From Pelomonas sp. KK5 (GTDB lineage Bacteria; Pseudomonadota; Gammaproteobacteria; Burkholderiales; Burkholderiaceae_C): a stretch of DNA of 54,780 nt. How positions within the stretch are numbered: the first letter of the stretch is position 1; each line of letters starts with the position of its first letter. Shown here piece by piece: positions 49,301 to 54,780 of the stretch. The notes beneath the pieces are model-generated. The model saw nothing but the letters and a program-made list of their open reading frames with translations, did not search any database and was not told where the DNA came from. The translations under genes and the position numbers were made by a program. The stretch lies in contig NZ_LYVQ01000008.1 of NCBI RefSeq assembly GCF_001984095.1, positions 1 through 54,780 of the forward strand, in the 5' to 3' direction.

Positions 49301-49524
49301 GCGCCCGCGCGCCGCCAGGCCAGGGCCAGCGCCCAGACGGCCTGGATGCTGTAGACGTTGTCGCGCACCCAGGCGTGGGTGTAGTCGCCGTGGACGGTGA
49401 TCGCGGTGCTGGCCGGCAGCAGGCCGGTGTGCGGGTCCTGGCGGGCCAGGATGATGTCGCGGACCTGGGCTTCGAACGCCGCCAGGCGGGCGACGTCGGC
49501 ATGGAGGGGAAAAGGGGCGAGCAT
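46324..49524 (-). CDS. GH15 / phosphorylase kinase alpha-beta subunit-like protein
   Basis: A 1066-residue protein that, from memory of the family, aligns along its whole length with eukaryotic phosphorylase kinase alpha and beta subunits. The N-terminal (alpha/alpha)6 glucoamylase-like domain (about 1-420) carries DYTHAWVRDNVYSIQAVWALALAWRR, GIWERGHKRNEG (190-201), LLPRESESKETDAALL (from 253) and CKRFLRDGHQT. The C-terminal half contains WREMAGVMGRVPEDFHER and ends FYASPPHRVANLVMAAVLYLLEV, matching the KPBB C-terminal region. Bacterial proteins of this kind are usually annotated only as glycoside hydrolase family 15, and their role is not settled. No kinase (gamma) subunit or phosphorylase gene is in the window. 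It lies 47 bases behind the MFS gene. The start at 49524 lacks a clear ribosome site. Confidence 0.85.
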   Translation of the reverse strand: MLAPFPLHADVARLAAFEAQVRDIILARQDPHTGLLPASTAITVHGDYTHAWVRDNVYSIQAVWALALAWRRAGAEGGRERAQPLENAVEKLMRGLLAAMMRQAHKVERFKHTQNPLDALHAKYDTRRGEVVVGDNEWGHLQLDATAVFLLMVAQMSASGLTIVETASEQAFVQNLVHYLAKAWRTPDYGIWERGHKRNEGVAELNASSLGMAKAALEAIDGFDPLADSTGQAQPVLVVGDDVARAREALAALLPRESESKETDAALLSVIGFPAYAVDDAKLAERTRADILAKLGGHYGCKRFLRDGHQTMVEDHARLHYEPGELTQFADIESEWPLFFCYLLVDAAMRGDTAEAARWRDKLENLMVERDGQRLLPELYYVPREAVEAERAAPGSQTRLPNDNVPLVWAQSLYIVGALLQEGLLTPGDLDPLGRRFSFPRQTRVQLVLLAADELTRSRMAAHGVAAQTPEQLGAVRVREAQQLASLLHGLGRCDALGLTGRPLHRLGSIATARLYWRAGDAGPSLVLSPLFWRRNAYFALDNRLLADEVASEIATLRRQWQGVGQPVFALLLTARMLDAPGSDALLARLAKLAADPGVQAGPLQQLMPQISASRLDGHDDWPPLPCNDPTPAIEHPPEWEEAATRPLWAERAAALASTLHANPDTEAIRRQAERSRNPYEQIEIVAMLMRRAELTQDHELQVAMQQLARAIHARASREGRWGVIRRAAGLLDLHDLGLEDAVAELVAHGKRVALGRAYSAAAVVTRPLANNELLERIRQFGGDDPRGRVLIEETVLLMGMLIKAEPGLFDGTLTLRPWQSLRLLSGWLAREHELNPSRAFDMLHDLSPHAILGRLQEVMRREQEMNSNMMRLQTLHTVDSTGAIARVDFPSHLDPQLDADQGGWLGWREMAGVMGRVPEDFHERISDLLSHCAGLVIGDQLDGANRVDSALALADNTRGEHGFALQVDERLSKIHAPEYRQLNIEALAALQAIVNANPELKIDGALVLDVLIGHAVRIGWEQSSDHSQPYTEQVPQAWAAFYASPPHRVANLVMAAVLYLLEVPQ

Positions 49525-49571
49525 GGCTGACTCTAGCGTCTGGCGCGCACGGGGCGCCATGTCGCCATCCC

Positions 49572-50741
49572 TCAGCAAGAAGCGCGCCTCGCTCCCAATG
49601 CCAATGCCCCTGCGGCCACCACCACCAGGCCCAGCGCCGCCGTCAGCGAGGCATGGTGGGCCACGAAGCCGATCAGCGGCGGGCCGATCAGGAAGCCCGA
49701 GTAGCCGATCGACGAGACCGAGGCGATGGCCGCCGCCCGGCTGACGCCCGGCACCCGCGTCGCCGCGTTGAACAGGATGGGCACGCACAGCGCCAGGCCC
49801 ACGCCCACGCAGGCATAGCCCGCCAGCGCCACCCAGGGCTGGCCGATCAGCAGCACGGCCGCCATGGCCACCGCCGCCAGCAGCGCGCCATTGCGCAGCA
49901 GCAGGTGTTCGGGATGGCGGGCGCGCAGCGCGTCGCCGCCGAAGCGGGCCGCGGCCATGGCCGCCGAGAAGACCGCGAAGCCCAGGCCCGCGGCGTCCTG
50001 CGGCATGGCCAGTTCCTGCTTCAGGTACAGAACGCTCCAGTCGTACATCACGCCCTCGGCGGTCATGCCACTGAAGATCAAGAGGCCGATCACCAGCAGC
50101 GTGCCGCGCGGCCAGGCGAAATGGGCCTCGGGTTCGTCACTGGATGCCGGCGGATGCGCGTCGAGCATGCTGCGCGCGGCGTTCCAGACGATGGCGACGA
50201 CGGCCAGCGCCGTGCCGGCCAGCTGCCACTCCGGCGCGATGTCCGCGCGCAGCATCGCGGCCGCCAGCGCCGCGCCGGCCATGCCGCCGAGGCTGAAGGA
50301 ACCGTGCAGGCTGCCCATGACGGCCTTGCCGCTGGCTGCTTCCAGCGCCGTGCCGTCGGCATTGATCGCCACGTCGAACAGGCTCATTGCCGCGCCGAAG
50401 ACGATGCCGGCCGGCAGCACCCAGGCCAGGCCCGGCCAGTGCAGGATGGCCGCGAGCAGCAGGCCCATGATGGCGGAGGCGAGCATCGTCGCCCGCCGCG
50501 CGCCGAGCTGGCCGATCACCCGGCCGGCGAAGAACAGCGACAGCACCGCCCCGCAGGCGATCGACAGCAGCACCATCGACAGGCCGCTCTCGCTCAGCTC
50601 GAACTGCTGCTTCACCGAGGGGATGTGCACGCCCCAGACGCCGCCGAAGACACCCAGGGCGGCGAACTGCGTGCGGCTGGCCCAGCGGGCGCGGGAGAGC
50701 GTGTGCGGCGCCGGGCCGGCGCTCATCGTCGTGGTGCTCAT
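49572..50741 (-). CDS. MFS transporter
   Basis: A 389-residue major facilitator with about twelve helices. GRVIGQLGARRATM is the loop between helices 2 and 3, and WGVHIPSVKQQFELSESGLS lies after helix 1 as in the YbjJ-like branch. Substrate unknown. Its ATG overlaps the stop of the Gfo/Idh dehydrogenase gene (ATGA at 50738-50741), so it probably moves the substrate or product of that enzyme. Confidence 0.9.
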   Translation of the reverse strand: MSTTTMSAGPAPHTLSRARWASRTQFAALGVFGGVWGVHIPSVKQQFELSESGLSMVLLSIACGAVLSLFFAGRVIGQLGARRATMLASAIMGLLLAAILHWPGLAWVLPAGIVFGAAMSLFDVAINADGTALEAASGKAVMGSLHGSFSLGGMAGAALAAAMLRADIAPEWQLAGTALAVVAIVWNAARSMLDAHPPASSDEPEAHFAWPRGTLLVIGLLIFSGMTAEGVMYDWSVLYLKQELAMPQDAAGLGFAVFSAAMAAARFGGDALRARHPEHLLLRNGALLAAVAMAAVLLIGQPWVALAGYACVGVGLALCVPILFNAATRVPGVSRAAAIASVSSIGYSGFLIGPPLIGFVAHHASLTAALGLVVVAAGALALGARRASC

Positions 50742-51778
50742 ACCTTCACCGGCGCGCCGCTGCGCGCGCTCTCGTAGATCGCATCGAGGATCTCCATCAC
50801 GAGCAGGCCCTGCTCGCCCGGCGCCGGATGCGGCTTGCCATTCAGGATCGCGTCCGCATAGTCGAACATCGCCGAGGGCGCCTTGGCGGCCGGCGGGTTC
50901 AGGTGCATGTCGAACTGCGCGCCGTGCTGCTCGGTGAAGATGTGGGCGTCGAAGACGTAGCCCTCGTCGAGGTTCTTCTGCAGCAGGCCGGCCTTGGTGC
51001 CGAGCAGGCGAGTCTCCATCAGCTCGGCCTCCTGGATGTTGGCGGCCCAGGAGGCTTCCAGCGCCAGCGTGGCGCCGTTGTCGAAGCGGATGAAGGCGGC
51101 GGCCAGGTCTTCGACGTCGTAGGTCTTGCCGGCCTTGTCGGCGGCGGCGCGGGCGATCGGGTCGTAGGTGGCGCCCATCACCCAGGTCGGCTTCGGGTAG
51201 CCCATCAGCCATAACGCCAGATCCAGGCGGTGCACGCCCAGGTCGATCAGCGGCCCGCCGCCGGACAGCGCCTTGGTGCCGAACCAGCCGCCGAAGCCCG
51301 GCATGCCGCGCCGGCGGTGCCAGACGCTGCGGCCGAAGTAGAAGTCGCCGAACACGCCGGCATCCACCTGCGCCTTCAGCGCGCGCGACTGGGCGGAGAA
51401 GCGGTAGGAGAAATTGATCATCAGGCGCTTGCCGGCCTTCCCGGCGGCGGCCAGCATCTCGCGGCCTTCGGCGGCGGACATCGCCATCGGCTTCTCGCAC
51501 AGCACATGGCAGCCGGCCTCCAGCGCGGCCAGCGTCTGCTCGCGGTGGAACTTGTTGGGCGTGACGATGCTCACCGCGTCGAGCCTGTGGGCGGCCAGCA
51601 TCGCCTCGAGGCTGGCGTAGCGGCCCTCGATGCCGTACTTGTCGCCGATCTCGGCCAGGCGCTTCGGGTCCGGGTCGACGATGGCGAGCAGGTCGACCTG
51701 CGGATGCTCCTTCCAGCCTTCGATATGGGCGCGGCCCATGCCGAGGCCGACGACGCCGACCTTGAGGCGGGCCGTCAT
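50738..51778 (-). CDS. Gfo/Idh/MocA family sugar oxidoreductase (ThuB-like)
   Basis: A 346-residue NAD(P)-dependent dehydrogenase. The Rossmann motif [12 protein letters not shown] is at the N-terminus, the catalytic Lys is in CEKPMAMS, and the second-domain motif is [16 protein letters not shown]. It overlaps the ThuA-like gene upstream. In rhizobia ThuA and ThuB act together to make 3-keto derivatives of trehalose, maltose or sucrose, so this pair may modify a disaccharide; the specificity cannot be read from the sequence. Confidence 0.92.
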   Translation of the reverse strand: MTARLKVGVVGLGMGRAHIEGWKEHPQVDLLAIVDPDPKRLAEIGDKYGIEGRYASLEAMLAAHRLDAVSIVTPNKFHREQTLAALEAGCHVLCEKPMAMSAAEGREMLAAAGKAGKRLMINFSYRFSAQSRALKAQVDAGVFGDFYFGRSVWHRRRGMPGFGGWFGTKALSGGGPLIDLGVHRLDLALWLMGYPKPTWVMGATYDPIARAAADKAGKTYDVEDLAAAFIRFDNGATLALEASWAANIQEAELMETRLLGTKAGLLQKNLDEGYVFDAHIFTEQHGAQFDMHLNPPAAKAPSAMFDYADAILNGKPHPAPGEQGLLVMEILDAIYESARSGAPVKV

Positions 51779-52563
51779 TGGACGTCCTTCACGCTCTGCA
51801 CGATGCCGACCTTGGCGAAGTTCAGCTCCTTTTTCCCGAGCTTCTCCAGCGGCTGTGCGTTGGGGCAGCTGTCCACGATCTGCACCCGCGGCGCGGCCCA
51901 GCGCACCGCGTTGTTCAGCACCCGCTGCACGTTCGCGTCGTAGTAGGTCGGGTAGGCCTCGTGGCCGGGGCGGAAGTAGAAGATGCGCCCATGGCCACGC
52001 TCCCAGGTGCAGCCCGAGCGGAACACCTCGCCGCCCTCGAACCAGGAGATGAAGACGGTGCTCTCCGGCTTGGGGATGTCGAAGCGCTCGCCATACATCT
52101 CTTCATACGGCAGCTCGAAGTATTCGCCCAGGCCGGCGGCGATCGGGTGCGAGGGCTCGACCACCCAGACCCGTTCCTTCTCGTCCGCCTCGCGCCACTT
52201 CAGCGAGCAGTTCGTGCCCATCATGCGGCGGAAGATCTTCGAGAAGTGGCCCGAGTGCAGCACGATCAGGCCCATGCCTTCGAGCACCCGCTTCTGCACC
52301 CGCTCGACGATCTCGTCGCTGACCTGCTCGTGCGCCTTGTGGCCCCACCAGACGAGCACGTCGCAGCCTGCGAGGCGTTCCTCGCTCAGGCCGTGCTCGG
52401 GCTGGTCCAGCGTGGCGGTGCCGACGTCCAGCTCGGCGTCGCCGACGCGCAGCGCCTGGGCGATCACCTGGTGCATGCCGTCCGGATAGATCGCGGCGAT
52501 GGCGGGGCTTTGGCGTTCGTGCTGGAATTCGTTCCAGACGATGACAGAAATCTTTGAGTTCAT
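51775..52563 (-). CDS. ThuA-like trehalose utilisation protein
   Basis: A 262-residue ThuA-domain protein with a glutamine-amidotransferase-like fold. Diagnostic stretches are [10 protein letters not shown] at the start, [34 protein letters not shown] and the terminal [17 protein letters not shown]. Rhizobial ThuA takes part in disaccharide catabolism with ThuB, and the next gene is ThuB-like. ATG 52563 is preferred; ATG 52575 would add four residues. It is divergent from an AraC regulator across a short gap with an inverted repeat. Confidence 0.92.
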   Translation of the reverse strand: MNSKISVIVWNEFQHERQSPAIAAIYPDGMHQVIAQALRVGDAELDVGTATLDQPEHGLSEERLAGCDVLVWWGHKAHEQVSDEIVERVQKRVLEGMGLIVLHSGHFSKIFRRMMGTNCSLKWREADEKERVWVVEPSHPIAAGLGEYFELPYEEMYGERFDIPKPESTVFISWFEGGEVFRSGCTWERGHGRIFYFRPGHEAYPTYYDANVQRVLNNAVRWAAPRVQIVDSCPNAQPLEKLGKKELNFAKVGIVQSVKDVQ

Positions 52564-52568
52564 GGGCA

Positions 52569-52585
52569 GCAGCATAGGATGCTGC
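52569..52585. promoter_or_regulatory. Inverted repeat between ThuA-like and AraC genes
   Basis: GCAGCAT, three bases, ATGCTGC: a perfect 7-3-7 palindrome inside the 65-base divergent gap, six bases upstream of the ThuA-like start. It could be a regulator site or, in the ThuA message, a leader hairpin. Confidence 0.4.
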
Positions 52586-52628
52586 GCATGGGCGATGAAG
52601 CGAAGCCAATGTCAGAAAGACGGTAACG

Positions 52629-53576
52629 ATGGCAAAAATCCGGGATCTCCGTGAACACACCGAAGAGGCCGACACCCGGCCCTGTTCCGTGCAGCCCGAG
52701 GCGGAGCGGCCAGGCGACGCGGCGCACCTGCGCGAAGGTCTGGCGGGCTTCCTGGCGGCCGCTGCCGATGGCTCGTTGCGGCTGCACCTGCCGCAGACCC
52801 TGAGCGCGCCGGTGGCGCGCGGCGAAGGGCATTTCCATCTCTCGCCGGAGCTGTTCCTGCAGCTCGAAGGCTGGACCGACTTCACTTTCCCCGGCCAGCA
52901 GTTGCGGCTGAAGGCCGGCGAGGCCCTGGTCGTGCCGCCGCAGCTGCGCCATGACGAATGGGTCGGCGCGAAGCGCGGCGAGGCCTTCGCCAACATCGTC
53001 GCCTTTGCCGAAGGGCCCCGGGTCAGTTGCCACCTGGCGCGCGAGATCGAGCCCGGCCGCCCGGGCGTGGCCCACCTGCAGGCCGGCGACCACCCGAAGG
53101 CCGCGCGCATCCACGACCTGCTGTTCGATGCCTGCTCGGCCGGCGGTGCCGGCACGCCCTGGGCGCCGGCGCAGGGCCGGGCGCTGGTGGCCGCCGCGGT
53201 GGCCGGCCTGCTGGACGTGCTGGCCGCGCCGCCCGACGACGCCCCGGCCGAGCCGGCGCTGGTGACCCGGCTGCGCGTGCTGATCCAGAACCAGCTGGGC
53301 GACCAGGCCCTGAGCGTGGCCCGCCTGGCCGAGCAGTCCGGCTGCAGCCCGGACCACCTCTCCCAGGTCTTCCGCCAGAGCAGTGGCGAGAACCTGCTGG
53401 CCTGCATCAACCGCCTGCGCATCGAGCGGGCGGCGCGGCTGCTGCGCGAGACCTCGCTGGCCGGCAAGGAGGTGGCCTGGGCCTGCGGCTTCTCCGCGCA
53501 CAACTACTTCATTCGCGTGTTCCGCCAGCACCATGGCGTGACGCCGCAGCAGTGGCGCGAAGTGGCGGCTGGCTGA
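52629..53576 (+). CDS. AraC-family transcriptional regulator
   Basis: A 315-residue regulator. The N-terminal cupin-like sensor domain occupies about 50-130 (FHLSPELFLQLEGWTDFTFPG, then VVPPQLRHDEW). The C-terminal pair of helix-turn-helix motifs is at about 225-312 (LSVARLAEQSGCSPDHLSQVF and GKEVAWACGFSAHNYFIRVFR). It is divergent from the ThuA/ThuB-like operon and is its natural activator, sensing a sugar. Its stop is followed directly by the AT-richer repeat array. Confidence 0.92.
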   Translation: MAKIRDLREHTEEADTRPCSVQPEAERPGDAAHLREGLAGFLAAAADGSLRLHLPQTLSAPVARGEGHFHLSPELFLQLEGWTDFTFPGQQLRLKAGEALVVPPQLRHDEWVGAKRGEAFANIVAFAEGPRVSCHLAREIEPGRPGVAHLQAGDHPKAARIHDLLFDACSAGGAGTPWAPAQGRALVAAAVAGLLDVLAAPPDDAPAEPALVTRLRVLIQNQLGDQALSVARLAEQSGCSPDHLSQVFRQSSGENLLACINRLRIERAARLLRETSLAGKEVAWACGFSAHNYFIRVFRQHHGVTPQQWREVAAG

Positions 53577-54320
53577 GTTATCCAGCGGGGCTGTGGACAA
53601 GCGGGTGGGCAAGCTGCTGACGGCCCCCGCAAGCCCATGATTCGACAGGGAAAAGCGTCCCTGCCGCGAATTGCGGCAGCGTCGCCGGAACTATCCCCGC
53701 CTGCTGTGGGCAAGTCCGTGAAGAAGCTTTATAAAGCTTGCGCAAGTCAATGATTCAATTGTTATTTATCTACCATGCCTCCAAATGTGGCAGGCCGCGC
53801 GCACGGGATATTTCTTGCTTCGAGGCTCGCTCTCCATCCACAGCACTTGTGCACAAGCCCTTGGGAAAGCTGGAGAAAACGTTCACAAGCTCATGATTAA
53901 AAAGGTGAAATCACGACTTCCGGCGGATGCGGCACCCGCTGCTTTTCAACAGCTTGCGAGCATCGATCTATCCCCGCCGGCTGTGGAAATCTCCGTGAAG
54001 AAGCTTTCAAAAGATTCTACAAATCATTGATTTTAAAACTGATTCTCTGCATTGCCTAAATATGCAGCAGGCGCTTGAAGCCGGGTATATCCACCCCTGA
54101 TGTGGACAAGTCCGTGGAGCAGCTTTCAAAAACACGCACAAGCTTTTGATTGATAAAGTGATTTTCTGGATTGCCTACAAATGAGGCAGGCATATCGTTC
54201 GGTATTTGTCCCTGCGATCTGTGGACAAGTTCGTGCGCAAGCGCCCCACAAGCGTCGCAAGTGGCTGTTTCTGCAGGGCATTCCCTGCATTGCCACGAAA
54301 TGCAGCAGCTTCTCCTACGG
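53577..54320. repeat. Array of about six degenerate ~119-base repeats with DnaA-box-like nonamers
   Basis: No gene is supported in this stretch. A unit recurs with TATCC(C/A)C, then TGTGGACAAGTCCGTG, AAGAAGCTTT, ACAAGC-N3-TGATT, TGATT and ATTGCCTACAAATG-GCAGG. The TGTGG element is at 53592, 53705, 53848, 53982, 54101 and 54220, giving spacings of 113, 143, 134, 119 and 119. Three copies read TGTGGACAA, one mismatch from the reverse DnaA box TGTGNATAA, and TTATCCAGC is at 53578. The DNA is clearly richer in A and T than the rest of the window. It may be an origin-like or DnaA-binding array, or decayed repeats. Confidence 0.7.
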
Positions 54321-54382
54321 CGCCTTGGCGAGCCTTCCGACACCCGCCGTGGCGGCGCCGCCCGAGGATGGCGGCTCCGCCC

Positions 54383-54780
54383 GGCAGCAAGCAAGGAGTA
54401 CCGCACGATGGCCCGCAAGCCGGCTTCTTCCACCGACTCACCCACTTCGACCATGAGCACATCCCCGAGCGCATCGTCCATGGACGCGGCACGGCGGCCC
54501 ATGGCTTCTTCGCGCCGACTGACCCGCTCGCCGAAGTCGCCACCGCGAGGCTCCTCACCGAGCCCGGCGTGCGCACGCCGGTGTTCGGGAGGGCAACTGG
54601 GATCGGGTCGGCAACAACGTGCTGGCCGGCGCCGACCCGGACTTCCAGCGCCGCGACCTGTTCCAGGCGATAACGGCCGGCAATTTCCCCGAATGGGAGC
54701 TGGCCATCGATTTCTCGAACGACCCTTGCTGCAGGCGGCTGGCGCGGCGCCGGACGAGGGTGTCGTCGATGCCGCTGATC
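54383..54780 (+). pseudogene. katE: Remnant of a large-subunit catalase gene (decayed)
   Basis: Pieces of a clade 2 catalase are lined up in order but in three frames. SKQGV and THFDHEHIPERIVHGRGTAAHGFF to TPVF are in one frame (54383-54586; the active-site His is in VHGRG). [10 protein letters not shown], then [24 protein letters not shown] and IDFSNDP are in a second (54589-54725). [18 protein letters not shown] is in a third (from 54726). Large internal parts, including the heme-binding core, are missing between the pieces, and the last frame change is a single base lost in FSNDP-LLQ. The gene continues beyond the window end. It cannot make a working catalase. Confidence 0.82.

Noticed and set aside
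53785-54030. An 81-codon frame within the repeat array
   Set aside because: It runs across the repeat units, so its sequence is explained by them; there is no ribosome site or family resemblance.
53577-54320. CRISPR array
   Set aside because: The units are about 119 bases, degenerate throughout and lack short identical repeats separated by unique spacers; no cas genes are near.

Overview
The window is high-GC DNA (roughly 70 % by eye) with tightly packed genes, many ATGA/GTGA start-stop overlaps and betaproteobacterial protein families. I infer a Burkholderiales bacterium of the Roseateles/Mitsuaria/Rubrivivax kind; no rRNA or tRNA gene was seen to confirm this.

Left part (1-18 kb). An M3 oligopeptidase is followed by a cell-surface-signalling set: FecI-type sigma factor, FecR, and a TonB-dependent receptor with an N-terminal signalling domain. 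Behind it on the same strand come an SbmA/BacA-like ABC transporter, a thioredoxin, an unknown protein and a prolyl oligopeptidase. The order suggests import of a peptide-like compound followed by its cleavage. Next are a divergent DUF72 / UvrD-like helicase pair sharing a LexA-like box, an Lrp/AsnC regulator with an inverted repeat at its promoter, and a CHASE3-type kinase with its NarL-type regulator.

Middle (17-40 kb). Two homologous receiver/GGDEF-like proteins, both degenerate in the GGDEF motif and one also lacking the phospho-aspartate, face each other across a terminator. Each has the same 23-base element about 105-108 bases before its start codon. From there to 40.4 kb every gene lies on the minus strand. 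Read in the direction of transcription they are: LacI regulator, sugar ABC transporter (binding protein, two permeases), a twin-hairpin repeat, two tandem alpha-glucosidases, the transporter ATPase, glgB, glgC, glgA, pgm, a secreted unknown, glgX, heme oxygenase, bacteriophytochrome, and the degenerate receiver protein. This reads as uptake and hydrolysis of an alpha-glucoside feeding glycogen metabolism, with a red-light sensor attached at the end.

Right part (40-54.8 kb). A MHYT hybrid kinase with an Hpt domain overlaps an HD-GYP response regulator. A minus-strand cluster follows: ThuA-like protein, Gfo/Idh dehydrogenase, MFS transporter, a full-length bacterial homologue of the phosphorylase kinase alpha/beta subunits, and a MATE exporter. 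A divergent AraC regulator stands before it. The window ends with about 0.75 kb of AT-richer degenerate tandem repeats carrying DnaA-box-like nonamers, and a decayed large-subunit catalase gene.

Most noteworthy are the degenerate receiver pair with its shared promoter element, the twin hairpins (different perfect stems, matching loops), the DnaA-box-like repeat array, and the phosphorylase-kinase-like protein.
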